Source: a virus. Taken from it: DNA of 62,690 nt. Below, piece by piece: positions 34,043-41,932 of the stretch. A program made the translations under genes and the position numbers. The stretch's first letter is position 1, and every line of letters begins with the position of its first letter. The notes under the pieces are model-generated. The model ran no database searches. It had not been told where the DNA came from and saw only the letters and a list, made by a program, of their open reading frames with translations. Location of the stretch: the IMG/VR virus record IMGVR_UViG_3300032883_000564, positions 1 to 62,690 of that record, one strand, 5' to 3'.

Positions 34043-34743
34043 GCGGCCACCACGACGAGCCGGCCGGCCCTGACCGTCCGCTTGAGGCCATAGCGCTCAT
34101 AGTAGTCGCCGACGTCGGGCGGCACAGTCTTGTAGCTCCGCGTCTTGGGCGCCCGCAGCAACGCCTCGACAGCCGGACGCCTGAGCTCCGATGGGTCTAC
34201 CCGCCAGCAGTTGCGCCGCTTGTCGAACTGCCCCCTCAGAGTGCCGGCGGCAAGGAGCAGCCGCACCCGATGGTACGGGCAGCGGTACTCCTTAGCGATC
34301 TCAGCCGCCGACAGGTAGCCCTGCATCGTGCGGGCTTTCAGCCCCAGGCCCTTGCTACCCAGCTTCGACCGGACGGCGCTCACAGAACGATGCAGGTCAC
34401 GCCCTATCGCCTTCAGCGTCTTGTTGCCAGCGTGCTCTAAGAGGTAGGCAACCTCGGTCTCGGTCCAGTCGAGGTTCCGCAAGGTCACGCGGGACGGCTT
34501 GACGCCGGCCGCCAGCCAGGCACGGGCCATGCCATGGAAATACCCGAGGACCCGGCTCGCTGGTGGCCAGTCCATGTGGCCCTTCTTCAGGTGGGTGTAG
34601 GTCGCATCCCGACACGGCAGAGCGCCGGTTAGCTCGGCTGCCGCACGGCGAAGGCCTTCCAGGACGGCCTCACGAGTCCAGTAGCGCTTGTTCCCATAAG
34701 GCGATGCTTGCCAGCGCGGCGATCTCACGCCGGGCTCAGGCAC
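34039..34743 (-). CDS. HTH protein with SANT/Myb-like segment
   Basis: 234 aa. N-terminal YWTREAVLEGLRRAAAEL resembles a DNA-binding tri-helix; NLDWTETEVAYLLEHAGNKT is Myb/SANT-like; SAAEIAKEYRCPYHRVRLL is an HTH. Adjacent to another multi-HTH protein (34736-35464), overlapping by 8 bp. Probably regulates phage genes or recognises target DNA. Confidence 0.65.
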   Translation of the reverse strand: MPEPGVRSPRWQASPYGNKRYWTREAVLEGLRRAAAELTGALPCRDATYTHLKKGHMDWPPASRVLGYFHGMARAWLAAGVKPSRVTLRNLDWTETEVAYLLEHAGNKTLKAIGRDLHRSVSAVRSKLGSKGLGLKARTMQGYLSAAEIAKEYRCPYHRVRLLLAAGTLRGQFDKRRNCWRVDPSELRRPAVEALLRAPKTRSYKTVPPDVGDYYERYGLKRTVRAGRLVVVAA

Positions 34744-35464
34744 TCCTCGCCTCCAATCGCGCCAGCCGTCCAGCGCAAGAGCCGAGAGGTCGACGCAGGC
34801 AGGCCGCTATCACCGCCAGAGGTTTGCCCTCCCCCCTCAGCGAGACGAGCTGCACGTCTTCCTGCGGAGAGAAGCGCACGGGCCTCTTCCCCTTCTTGCT
34901 CCATTCACAGGGGAGGACAAAGCCCTGCAGGTCTGATTCCCTCACGAGCCAGTTGCCACGCCGAACAGCCGGCAGGAGTCCCGCTTGGACATACCTCAGG
35001 ACGGAGTAATGGCTAACACACAGGACACGTCCCGCCTCACGCGTCGTGAGGAAGCGGACGCCGTTTAGCATCTCGGCGACCCACGAGCCGAGGGACGGCT
35101 CAAGTACCCCGGGGCTCCACAGGTGCCAATAGCGGTCGTCCTCCAGAAAGCGCAGGAGCGCGTCCTCCGTCACATACCACATCCTGTGCGGTCCATCTCC
35201 CTGGCACCGCCTGGCCTTCAGGTATCCGGTCTTGATCCACTGCGCCACGGGCTTGCTGCAGGACAGGCCAAGCCTCCTAGCTACTGCACGAGCAGAGAGC
35301 AGGAACCGCCGACGGGGCGGTATCCGATTGCGCTTTCGGGCGACTGCAACCGCCACGGCACTGCGGCCCAAGGACTCGCCGATCTTCCGGTCCGTCCAGC
35401 CGCGGGCGAGCAGTTCCTCCAGCCGCAGCAGATCCTCGGAGCTCCACTTCCAACGGCTCCTCAT
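34736..35464 (-). CDS. Multi-HTH DNA-binding protein
   Basis: 242 aa with four DNA-binding-like modules: a SANT-like start (WKWSSEDLLRLEELLARG), an excisionase-type segment (LSARAVARRLGLSCSKPVAQW), a second (LTTREAGRVLCVSHYSVLRY) and a C-terminal SANT-like repeat (RFSPQEDVQLVSLRGEGK). It may bind several sites at once. Function unknown; regulator likely. Confidence 0.65.
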   Translation of the reverse strand: MRSRWKWSSEDLLRLEELLARGWTDRKIGESLGRSAVAVAVARKRNRIPPRRRFLLSARAVARRLGLSCSKPVAQWIKTGYLKARRCQGDGPHRMWYVTEDALLRFLEDDRYWHLWSPGVLEPSLGSWVAEMLNGVRFLTTREAGRVLCVSHYSVLRYVQAGLLPAVRRGNWLVRESDLQGFVLPCEWSKKGKRPVRFSPQEDVQLVSLRGEGKPLAVIAACLRRPLGSCAGRLARLEARSA

Positions 35465-35760
35465 GACGCCTTCTCCTGCCCATCCCCCACGAACCGCCTC
35501 AGCAGAAGCGCGGCGTTCATGGGACCTTCGGCACGCCTCTCCAACTCTCGAAGTCCGCGGCGCAGGAAGTCGTACAGCTCCTCATCAGTCAGGGTTCCGA
35601 GCGCCTTCTTCTGCCGGTACGGCCCGGGCCACTGTTCCCAGACGATCTCGAGCGAGCCACGCATGGCTGCAGGGATGGGGCGCAGCATCTCTTCTTCGAG
35701 GTCCCGCCACGAGGGCTCGGGGTCTATGACCGCACCTCCGCCAAAGCCTTCTCGACACAC
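35461..35760 (-). CDS. Small hypothetical protein, 99 aa
   Basis: GTG start at 35760; overlaps the upstream gene by 37 bp and the next by 4 bp. Helical; the core LTDEELYDFLRRGLRELERR has a charged amphipathic pattern. Unknown. Confidence 0.5.
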   Translation of the reverse strand: MCREGFGGGAVIDPEPSWRDLEEEMLRPIPAAMRGSLEIVWEQWPGPYRQKKALGTLTDEELYDFLRRGLRELERRAEGPMNAALLLRRFVGDGQEKAS

Positions 35761-35960
35761 CTGCAGTCCTTAGGCTCCCGGGCTCCTGTGCCGGCGTATT
35801 CGCTCTCCGTCATGACCAGCAGCGCCTCATAGCCGCCGCCATGCCAATGCCGGCCTTGTGAACGCTCCTGTTCCCTGAGGGCCCGGCGGAGCACGCCGCA
35901 GCCTTCGGCGTGGCGGGTCGCGCGGAAGGCCCCGTTCATCAGATAGCGGACGATCATCAT
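35724..35960 (-). CDS. Small hypothetical protein, 78 aa
   Basis: ATG in ATGA overlap with the MmcB-like gene. Two Cys (EGCGVL, DCRCVEK) and a helical region. Unknown. Confidence 0.5.
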   Translation of the reverse strand: MMIVRYLMNGAFRATRHAEGCGVLRRALREQERSQGRHWHGGGYEALLVMTESEYAGTGAREPKDCRCVEKALAEVRS

Positions 35961-36760
35961 GGCTCGTCAATCGCAGCCAGCTCTCGCAGTACGGACAGGC
36001 CGCTCTTCTGCAGCCCGTCGGATCCGTACCGACACTCAAGCCGCTGAAGGTAGTCCGACATGGCTCTGAGCACAGCCGCTTCGCGGTCGAATTCTCGTAG
36101 CACCTGGAACACGCCGCGCAGTCTATGGGCCAGCTCGCTCACCGACCAGTCCTCGGGTTCTTTGCCCAGGTACTCCTTGACGATGTCCAGTAGAGCCGCC
36201 AGCGGCTCCTCCAGCTCGTGCTTCGTTCCAGCCAGACGACGGGACACGTTGTAGCCCCAGGTCTTGCAGTCCTTGACCTCGCCATTCGGGCCGAACACCA
36301 TCCTGGTGCGCAGGTCACGGTACGCTCGGTAGTCCTCATACCCTCGGTAGAGCAGGGCCAGGACGGCATCGGCGGTCAGGGCTGGCGGGAGATGGCTCTT
36401 GGCAGACTTCACTACCGTCCAGCCCTTGCTGCCCCTGAGAATCAGGCCGGCATCGTCGGGAACATCCTCGACACGGATCACGCCTGTCGGAGCGGCGAAG
36501 AACACGCGGTGAAACACCTGCAGATAGCGGCGCCACTTCTGCGAGGCCACGTCCCTCTGGAAGTCAGACCGGACTCCCTTGACCTCATAGGCGCGAATGT
36601 CCTTCCGCGCATAGACGTGCGGCTTGACGGCGGCGACGTCGACGCGCCCGTCCATCCCACCATCACCGGTGCCGGGGACCTGGACCTCCGTGAACGTCAG
36701 CCATCCCGCCTGCCTCAGGTGCTCAGCCAAGTCGTGTTTCAGGCTCCGGTCAGCGTCCAT
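35957..36760 (-). CDS. MmcB-like PD-(D/E)XK nuclease family protein
   Basis: 267 aa. The first 100 residues read RVDVAAVKPHVY ... IRAYEVKGVRSDFQRD ... KWRRYLQVFHRVFFAAP, the pattern of the MmcB family: an Asp, then E-x-K of a restriction-endonuclease fold, then the K-W-x-x-Y-L-x-x-x-x-x-x-x-F-A-P end. The C-terminal half is a helical extension. A role in DNA repair or end processing is inferred. Confidence 0.7.
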   Translation of the reverse strand: MDADRSLKHDLAEHLRQAGWLTFTEVQVPGTGDGGMDGRVDVAAVKPHVYARKDIRAYEVKGVRSDFQRDVASQKWRRYLQVFHRVFFAAPTGVIRVEDVPDDAGLILRGSKGWTVVKSAKSHLPPALTADAVLALLYRGYEDYRAYRDLRTRMVFGPNGEVKDCKTWGYNVSRRLAGTKHELEEPLAALLDIVKEYLGKEPEDWSVSELAHRLRGVFQVLREFDREAAVLRAMSDYLQRLECRYGSDGLQKSGLSVLRELAAIDEP

Positions 36761-36763
36761 CGG

Positions 36764-36880
36764 TCAGCGTTCCTCTATCGCCATTGCCACCGCTATGGTG
36801 GCCGCCAGGGCCAGTGGGAAAGGGCAGCCTGCTGCGAGGAGGGCAAGACCCAGGATTCCGCAGAGCGCGAACCGTATCAC
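36764..36880 (-). CDS. Tiny hydrophobic membrane protein, 38 aa
   Basis: GTG start in GTGA overlap. Two hydrophobic stretches (FALCGILGLALLAAGC and LALAATIAVAMAI) separated by a Pro turn could form a membrane hairpin. Lies next to another small membrane protein near the lysis genes; holin component possible. Confidence 0.5.
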   Translation of the reverse strand: MIRFALCGILGLALLAAGCPFPLALAATIAVAMAIEER

Positions 36881-37062
36881 CTGCAACTCCCTAACGCCAT
36901 GTAGGCAGCGGTCAGCATCAACAGGTCGCCGACTATGACGCCCACGAGGAAAGCCACCAGACCCCAGATCACGAGCGCCCTGGTGCTGAACTCCCACGTC
37001 GTCTCACCATTATTGGTAGCGGCGGGTGGTGACCTATCACCACCCTTGTCTGTCCGACTCAT
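36877..37062 (-). CDS. Small membrane protein, holin candidate
   Basis: 61 aa from ATG 37062 (ATGA overlap). A soluble N-terminus of about 30 residues precedes one long membrane segment (ALVIWGLVAFLVGVIVGDLL continuing to MALG). Position close to the transglycosylase suggests lysis; not proven. Confidence 0.55.
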   Translation of the reverse strand: MSRTDKGGDRSPPAATNNGETTWEFSTRALVIWGLVAFLVGVIVGDLLMLTAAYMALGSCR

Positions 37063-37244
37063 GGCTGGCACCCCGGCCACGGCTGCCACGTCTCGCCCGC
37101 GCGCTGGTAGATGATGTCAGGAGTCACGGCGAACAAGTCTCCTCTTCGCTTGCCTTCGGGTCTCCGCATCCGCTCTGCATATCCGGCACTGGCGATGGCC
37201 CTCTGGCGAGCGATACGTGTTGAATAAATCAAGTCGGTGCCCAT
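37059..37244 (-). CDS. Small protein overlapping the HNH gene
   Basis: The frame ends in ATGA overlap with the membrane-protein gene. The start is uncertain: ATG 37244 (MGTDLIYSTRIARQ) has no RBS, and ATG 37169 is an alternative. It overlaps the HNH gene by about 128 bp in another frame, which may mean the HNH gene invaded this locus. Confidence 0.4.
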   Translation of the reverse strand: MGTDLIYSTRIARQRAIASAGYAERMRRPEGKRRGDLFAVTPDIIYQRAGETWQPWPGCQP

Positions 37245-37620
37245 GAACGCAGGCCGTCTTGTAGGCGTTCTCGGCCGCGCTACTGGTGCCCCTGAGCACA
37301 TTGACACGAAAGAGAACCGCCTCTAAGTGCCCTGGTCGAACGCAGGATGGGTTACGACAGAGATGGTCAAGCACAAGGTCTTCTGGAATGGGGCCGTAGG
37401 TGAGTTCATAAGCGAACCTGTGTGGCCAGACCCAACGGCCTTCAGAAAGGAAGAAGGAACCATAGCCTTGGCGATTGCGCGCCCCCGTCCAAAGCCAGCA
37501 CGGGCCGAGGTCTGGCCGGTTGCTAGGCAGAGGGCCATCTTTGTTGACCTTGGGCCAGAACCGTTCTTCTGCGGGTTTGCGGGTATAGAAGCGCTTGCGG
37601 GTGGTAGAATAGACGCGCAT
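37117..37620 (-). CDS. HNH endonuclease
   Basis: 167 aa from ATG 37620 (MRVYSTTRKRF) after AAAGGA. CWLWTGARNRQGYG, then HRFAYELTYGPIPEDLVLDHLC and R-N-P-S-C-V-R-P-G-H-L-E-A form an HNH nuclease of the type found alone in phage genomes, followed by TACVHGHRLD and CRICRAD zinc ligands. Probably a homing endonuclease. Confidence 0.85.
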   Translation of the reverse strand: MRVYSTTRKRFYTRKPAEERFWPKVNKDGPLPSNRPDLGPCWLWTGARNRQGYGSFFLSEGRWVWPHRFAYELTYGPIPEDLVLDHLCRNPSCVRPGHLEAVLFRVNVLRGTSSAAENAYKTACVHGHRLDLFNTYRSPEGHRQCRICRADAETRRQAKRRLVRRDS

Positions 37621-37712
37621 CGGCAGGTCCTTTCTGTCGGTGTCGGGCGGGCGGGTGCTTACCACACCGCGTCCGCCATCTGTTTGAGGCACCTTCATTC
37701 TACCATATCCGC

Positions 37713-38276
37713 TTATTGCTTGCACGCCCACGGTCCCCACCCCTGGTCGAGCCACAGGTCGTAGGCCACCCGAAGATTTGCTACTGGGTCAAGCATCTGG
37801 GCCCAGGAGTAACCCAAACGTTCCGCCCTGGCCCGATGGATTACATTCAGTTGGGTTAGGCCCCAATTCTGTCCATCGGGTGAGACCGCTTTGGGGTTTC
37901 CTCCTGACTCGCACTGAATCAGTGCCCAGAGGTTCGCCCACTCTTCAGGGGGCCAGTACCATTTGGCCGCCCAGTCACCTGGCGGTTCGCCAAGCGTGCC
38001 CTCTGCATTCCGTCCAGGCGCTCGGCCTGGCTCAAGGCCAGCAGCCCCTTGCGGATCGCCCGGAGATTCGGACCCCTCCGCCTGAGCGCTCGCATCTCCT
38101 GGTGGCTCAGCCGTGGCCGACGCCGTGGGCGTCCATTGCGGAGCCGGCTCAAGAGCCAGGACACCGCACACGAGAGGATCAACACACTCAAGCCGTACAG
38201 GATCGCCGTTCTTATCACCCCCTCTCAGTAGTACAGCGACGGTGGCGCATGCCAAAATCAAGGCGCTCACCGCCAA
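37713..38276 (-). CDS. Membrane-anchored lytic transglycosylase (endolysin candidate)
   Basis: 187 aa from TTG 38276 with TGAGG upstream. Residues 1-18 (MAVSALILACATVAVLL) form a signal anchor, residues 35-100 a Pro/Ser/Glu linker, and residues 110-187 an SLT domain (ALIQCESGGNPKAVSP with the catalytic Glu, NWGLTQLN). It would cleave peptidoglycan. The gene overlaps the upstream gene by 62 bp and contains a nested ORF (37919-38218). Confidence 0.7.
   Translation of the reverse strand: MAVSALILACATVAVLLRGGDKNGDPVRLECVDPLVCGVLALEPAPQWTPTASATAEPPGDASAQAEGSESPGDPQGAAGLEPGRAPGRNAEGTLGEPPGDWAAKWYWPPEEWANLWALIQCESGGNPKAVSPDGQNWGLTQLNVIHRARAERLGYSWAQMLDPVANLRVAYDLWLDQGWGPWACKQ
37919..38218 (-). CDS. 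Nested membrane protein, possible lysis accessory
   Basis: 99 aa in another frame inside the linker of the transglycosylase gene. GTG 38218 overlaps the upstream stop (GTGA), the same coupling used across this phage. The N-terminus MIRTAILYGLSVLILSCAVS is a membrane segment, then a strongly basic tail. By layout it recalls the nested Rz/Rz1 genes, but the sequence does not show a spanin; it may be a holin or a spurious frame. Confidence 0.45.
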   Translation of the reverse strand: MIRTAILYGLSVLILSCAVSWLLSRLRNGRPRRRPRLSHQEMRALRRRGPNLRAIRKGLLALSQAERLDGMQRARLANRQVTGRPNGTGPLKSGRTSGH

Positions 38277-38526
38277 CAGGTGCCTCAGCGGACTCCTGCT
38301 CCACTAGTCCCTCGCTTTTCCATCTTCGAGACCTCCTTGCCATTTTCGCGGCCCCAACGAGCCCTTCGGCCTTGAGGACAGCCTCAATGACCGCCCAGTG
38401 CCGCACACACAGCGAGGCAATCTTCCTCTGGCTGTACGCACGACGGTTCCGAATGTAGATGTCGACCACGACCTTGCCCTCGATGGGCGTGCCGCAGAGT
38501 ACGCACACGGAGACGGGACGGGGCAT
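38215..38526 (-). CDS. Hypothetical protein, 103 aa
   Basis: ATG 38526 (MPRPVSVCVLCGTPIEGK) after GAGG. A C-x-x-C pair, a basic helical middle (RRAYSQRKIASLCVRHW) and a further basic C-terminus. The Cys and His residues suggest a zinc site. Unknown. Confidence 0.6.
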   Translation of the reverse strand: MPRPVSVCVLCGTPIEGKVVVDIYIRNRRAYSQRKIASLCVRHWAVIEAVLKAEGLVGAAKMARRSRRWKSEGLVEQESAEAPVGGERLDFGMRHRRCTTERG

Positions 38527-38527
38527 G

Positions 38528-38731
38528 TCAGATCCTCGCTTCCTGCGGTACTTCTCTCGGCCAATCACCCGGCGGCCACTCGGACGGATCGCCGGCGCGG
38601 GTGCCCCGACCAAGGTTGACTCTAGCCCAGGAGGTACCGAACTGCTTCACGAACGCGGCACAGCGCGCCTCTCGACACTGGGCCACGGCAGCAGCAAGCC
38701 AGGCGGGGTCGCAAGGGCGGAATCGTGATGT
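38528..38731 (-). pseudogene. C-terminal remnant of a Gp37/Gp68-type (DUF5131) protein
   Basis: The open frame after a TGA at 38732-38734 reads RPCDPAWLAAAVAQCREA, then CAAFVKQFGTSWARVNLGRG and GDPSEWPPGDWPREVP. This matches the end of DUF5131 proteins (P-x-W-x-x-x-x-x-x-Q-C ... FVKQLG ... GDPSEWP). No start codon or N-terminal domain is present, so it looks truncated. Recognition by recall only. Confidence 0.55.
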
Positions 38732-38739
38732 TCAGCCTC

Positions 38740-39000
38740 TTAGTCGACTGCATCGGTGGCTTTGCCTACACCCTCTTCAGTTACCGGTGGCTGCCACTCC
38801 GGTGGGTCCCAGCGGTCCACGGTCTCAGGCCGGCCGAGCACGTACTTGATGCCCCGGCGGATATAGTTCTGCCCGCTTATCCGGCCCTTGTCCTCCTCCG
38901 TCGTCCCCTGCACGGCCAGAAGCCGGTAGCCATGCTCCAGGTACAGGTTGGCCTTGATCCGCCGGCATTCGGCCACTTCCACGACGTCCCCTAGTTCCAT
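38740..39000 (-). CDS. Hypothetical phage protein, 86 aa
   Basis: AAAGGAGG before the ATG. The pattern of MELGDVVEVAECRRIKANLYL, GYRLLAVQG and YVLGRPETVD matches small proteins I recall from other phages without a function. Confidence 0.65.
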   Translation of the reverse strand: MELGDVVEVAECRRIKANLYLEHGYRLLAVQGTTEEDKGRISGQNYIRRGIKYVLGRPETVDRWDPPEWQPPVTEEGVGKATDAVD

Positions 39001-39013
39001 GCCGTGCCTCCTT

Positions 39014-39268
39014 TCAGCTCAATCCTTCTGGCCACAGAATGTCCGCCGCCTTCACCATCCCTCGTCCCGGGTACTCGATGGCGCCCAGGGTTCTCAGGCG
39101 GCCCAGGTTGTTAAAGTAGCCGCCGCTCGTGGGCGACACGCCCAACTGGACGGCCAGATCGTCTTTCATCCGCGCCTCGGGATAGACCTCGATCAGGGTT
39201 CTGAGGATAGCGGCCTGCGCGCGTGGCAGGATTCGATACCAGGACTCGTGGAGCTCCCTGGATCGCCG
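39014..39268 (-). pseudogene. Winged-helix-like HTH protein, start lost or frameshifted
   Basis: The frame between a TAG (39269-39271) and the stop (39014) reads LPRAQAAILRTLIEVYPEAR, then KDDLAVQLGVSPTSGGYFN and NLGRLRTLGAIEYPG, a compact winged HTH. No usual start codon precedes the first helix; the first ATG (39169) lies inside the domain after GAGG. Either a frameshift near 39270, a non-standard start, or a 51-aa product. Confidence 0.45.
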
Positions 39269-39291
39269 CTATCCTGCGCTGGTGCCCCTTA

Positions 39292-39486
39292 TCAGGCTTC
39301 TTCATGGGCCAGCTCCAGCAGCTCGTTGCGCCTCGCCAGCGGGTCGTAGCGTTCCAGCCCCTCTTCCACGAGGCGCCGGATCGCCTCCGTGCGGTTCACC
39401 TCCCAATCGACGGCCAGGTAGTCGATCATCTTGACGAGCCTCGACGGGAGCCACACGTGGACGGCTTTGTCGCCTTTACGCGGCAC
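39292..39486 (-). CDS. Ribbon-helix-helix-like DNA-binding protein
   Basis: 64 aa. VHVWLPSRLVKMIDYLAVDW followed by N-R-T-E-A-I-R-R-L-V-E-E-G fits the Arc/CopG fold: a beta strand, then two helices. Likely a small transcription regulator. Confidence 0.6.
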   Translation of the reverse strand: MPRKGDKAVHVWLPSRLVKMIDYLAVDWEVNRTEAIRRLVEEGLERYDPLARRNELLELAHEEA

Positions 39487-40174
39487 TGGTCACCTCCATC
39501 TGCAGTAGGGAGTCGAAGGCCGAAAGGCGTTCTGTGAGCCGCTCGACCTCCTCCCTCTCACCAGCCAGGTCAAGCTCGAGCTTGCCTGCGCGCTCCCTGG
39601 AGTAGGTCAGGTTGGACTCCAGCCGCTCCCATTCATCCTTCAGGTAGCGGAGCTTGTGCCCAAGACCGTCATTGGCGCACAGGAAGCAGGCAGGAGCCTC
39701 CGGCTCACGGACCGTCTCGCCGGCGAACGTGCGGACGAGGCCAGCGGTTATCCACGGGTTGCCCAGGACGAACTGCGGGCCGCGGCCGTTGGCGCAGTGG
39801 TACTGCTCGCAGCACTTGTCCATTGCGGCCCGAAAGGCCTGGACGTTCGGATGGCTTTGCTCGATGTGTCCGTGGAAAGGAACATGGTTCCCTGCGCCCT
39901 CGGCGGGGTCGCGAACCTGGGTGTGCCACGCGTCCACGCGGGCATCCTCGTCGACCCCGATTGCGGCGCGGGTCGCCGCCAGGTCGCGCCAGCTCCACTC
40001 GACGCCCTCGTAAGACGGCAGAGACACCCCGAGTGCGATGGGCTGGTCCGCGTTGACGAAGGCGAGGTCGAACTCGCCATCATCGGGCAGCCACAAGCCG
40101 CCGGCATAGCGCAGCCAGGGGCCAGAGCCCTCCAGCGGGCGGAAGAGGTAGGTCTCCGCGTAGTGTCCTCTCAT
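39476..40174 (-). CDS. Hypothetical protein with C-terminal coiled coil, 232 aa
   Basis: ATGA overlap with the upstream gene. Contains AMDKCCEQYHCANGRG and CFLCANDGLGHK (possible zinc ligands) and a C-terminal coiled coil of about 60 residues. No family recognised. Confidence 0.6.
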   Translation of the reverse strand: MRGHYAETYLFRPLEGSGPWLRYAGGLWLPDDGEFDLAFVNADQPIALGVSLPSYEGVEWSWRDLAATRAAIGVDEDARVDAWHTQVRDPAEGAGNHVPFHGHIEQSHPNVQAFRAAMDKCCEQYHCANGRGPQFVLGNPWITAGLVRTFAGETVREPEAPACFLCANDGLGHKLRYLKDEWERLESNLTYSRERAGKLELDLAGEREEVERLTERLSAFDSLLQMEVTSAA

Positions 40175-40425
40175 GATGCTCTCTCTTTCAGTTGCGTGAC
40201 CTTCTTGGCCAGATCGGCGCGCAGCTTCTCCCAGGCGACCCGGCCGTTCGCGAGCAGGCCGTCCATCTCCTCCTGGGTCGTTTCCGCCGTCACGCCGGAC
40301 ATGGAGACGAAGGCGCCGGCGCTGTTGTAGTTGCCCAGGTTCACCTTCATCTCGACCGAAAGGGACAGCGACGGCCCCTGCTTCAACTCAAGTTGCTCTC
40401 CTGGTAGCTCGTCTGTCCGTGCCAT
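40171..40425 (-). CDS. Small hypothetical protein, 84 aa
   Basis: SLSLSVEMKVNLGNYNSAGA gives an N-terminal beta hairpin, followed by a helix (NGRVAWEKLRADLAKKVTQL). Similar short proteins occur in early regions of other phages; function unknown. Confidence 0.6.
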   Translation of the reverse strand: MARTDELPGEQLELKQGPSLSLSVEMKVNLGNYNSAGAFVSMSGVTAETTQEEMDGLLANGRVAWEKLRADLAKKVTQLKERAS

Positions 40426-40573
40426 AGCTCACCTCCAAGAATTCCGACGGTCCATCAGGCGCGGCGCGCCTCAACGTCTCCACAGCTATGCCGACGCCGC
40501 GCATCTGTGCTAAAATGACGCAGCCGCGACGGTGGGGGCCGCCCGGCTGCATGGCACCAGGAGGTAGATCCCG

Positions 40574-41149
40574 ATGCTTCCTCAGTGTACACAACCACCT
40601 TTGCCCTTGGAAGCCGAAGAGTGGCGTCCACTCTTGGGATACGAAGGACTCTATGAGGTCTCTAGCCTCGGGAGGGTTCGCGGGATGCCGCGTCCGCATG
40701 CATACCCGCGTCGAGCCGACCGCCTGCTCTATATTGGGCCCAATCGTCCTGGCCCTAGAGGCTATCTCCAAGTGAGACTTTGCAGGGACGGGTTGGAAGT
40801 CACCCGGAAAGTCCATCGCCTCGTCGCCGAAGCCTTTCTTGGGCCTCGCTCGGCTCCGTTTGAGGTCAACCACATCGATGGTGATAAGACGAACAATCGA
40901 GCGAGCAACCTTGAATGGGTATCCCCGGACGCGAACGTCCGACATGCCTATGCGTCCGGCCTTAAGGTGGCAGCCCGATTGACCGGGGAGAGAAATGCAA
41001 ATGCACGGCTCACCGCTTCCGCCGTTCGTTCGATTCGGCAGGCTGTGGCCAGCGGTGTCACCCAGGAGTGCTTGGCGCTGCGATATGGCGTTAATAGAAC
41101 CACCATCGAAGCTGTGGTAACAGGGCGGAGTTGGCGGCATATCCGTTAG
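40574..41149 (+). CDS. HNH homing endonuclease (NUMOD4-HNH), second copy of the family
   Basis: 191 aa; AGGAGG nine bases before ATG. W-R-P-L-L-G-Y-E-G-L-Y-E-V-S (NUMOD4), then FEVNHIDGDKTNNRASNLEW (HNH_3) and a C-terminal HTH (LALRYGVNRTTIEAVVTGR). It lies alone on the plus strand between two minus-strand genes, like the one at 8293. Confidence 0.9.
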   Translation: MLPQCTQPPLPLEAEEWRPLLGYEGLYEVSSLGRVRGMPRPHAYPRRADRLLYIGPNRPGPRGYLQVRLCRDGLEVTRKVHRLVAEAFLGPRSAPFEVNHIDGDKTNNRASNLEWVSPDANVRHAYASGLKVAARLTGERNANARLTASAVRSIRQAVASGVTQECLALRYGVNRTTIEAVVTGRSWRHIR

Positions 41150-41154
41150 GCCGT

Positions 41155-41574
41155 TCACTTCAGGATCGCTTCCACGGCTATTTGTACTCCGGCCTCGTAG
41201 CCGTAGCGCTTGTCGACTAGCAGGCTGGCCACCTGGGCATCGTCGTGATAGACCGTGCCCGACAAAGCGTCCTCAACCAGCCTGAGCAATTTGCTAGAAT
41301 CCGGCTTCGTCACCTTCCAAGCCGGGGGGTGGCGCTTCGGGGCCGACTTCGGGAGCGGGAAGACGAAGACGAGCCAGAGCCGAACCGGACCTTCGAGCGG
41401 CGGCCCCTGCCACTCGTTCTGCACGACCCACTGGATCGCGCGCTCCCAGGTCCGCATCTTCGGAGCGTTCTGGTCGAAGATAAGGACCCGGCTAGTCGCC
41501 TTGTGGACGACGCCGCGCTTAGAGCCCTTCGGCTGGGGCAAGCCCTTCACCCATACGCTAAACGGCAGCGTCAT
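41155..41574 (-). CDS. rusA: RusA-type Holliday junction resolvase
   Basis: 139 aa from ATG 41574 (GGAGGGG upstream). KPDSSKLLRLVEDALSGTVY, followed by H-D-D-A-Q-V, is the RusA core with the metal-binding Asp residues. It cuts four-way junctions made during phage recombination or before packaging. Confidence 0.9.
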   Translation of the reverse strand: MTLPFSVWVKGLPQPKGSKRGVVHKATSRVLIFDQNAPKMRTWERAIQWVVQNEWQGPPLEGPVRLWLVFVFPLPKSAPKRHPPAWKVTKPDSSKLLRLVEDALSGTVYHDDAQVASLLVDKRYGYEAGVQIAVEAILK

Positions 41575-41774
41575 CCGACCCCTCCACGTCGCCTTGGAGG
41601 ACGCAGCGCCAGCGGCGCCGACTGGATGGGGTGTCCCGTATGCCAGCGCCGACACTGCCTGCAAAGATAGGCCGTCAGCCAGCCACGCTGGCCCTCTCGC
41701 ATCAGCTGCCTCGCAGCACGTCTAGCCGCCTCCTGGCTCTCGTAGACCGTCCGCTGGCACCCGTTCCGCTTCAT
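41571..41774 (-). CDS. Small zinc-binding protein, 67 aa
   Basis: MKRNGCQRTVYESQEAARRA ... YLCRQCRRWHTGH: one Cys, then C-x-x-C and W-H-x-x-H. This zinc ribbon type is frequent in phages near recombination genes. ATGA overlap with the upstream 50-aa gene. Confidence 0.65.
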   Translation of the reverse strand: MKRNGCQRTVYESQEAARRAARQLMREGQRGWLTAYLCRQCRRWHTGHPIQSAPLALRPPRRRGGVG

Positions 41775-41923
41775 GCCGCCTCTCTCAGGGTGACCATGAG
41801 CCTCAGGCCTCGCCTCGTAGCGCGGCGCCTGCGCCGGTGGAGGAGGGCCTTCCAGAATGCGGCCCGGCCTGGCTTCCGGGACTCTATCACGAGACCGCGC
41901 TCCCTCGCGTCGTGTGCTTTCAC
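41771..41923 (-). CDS. Very basic 50-aa protein
   Basis: GTG 41923 to a TGA that overlaps the next ATG (ATGA). The middle reads KALLHRRRRRATRRGLRL. Short and Arg rich; possibly DNA or RNA binding. Confidence 0.45.
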   Translation of the reverse strand: MKAHDARERGLVIESRKPGRAAFWKALLHRRRRRATRRGLRLMVTLREAA

Positions 41924-41932
41924 GGCGCCGGC

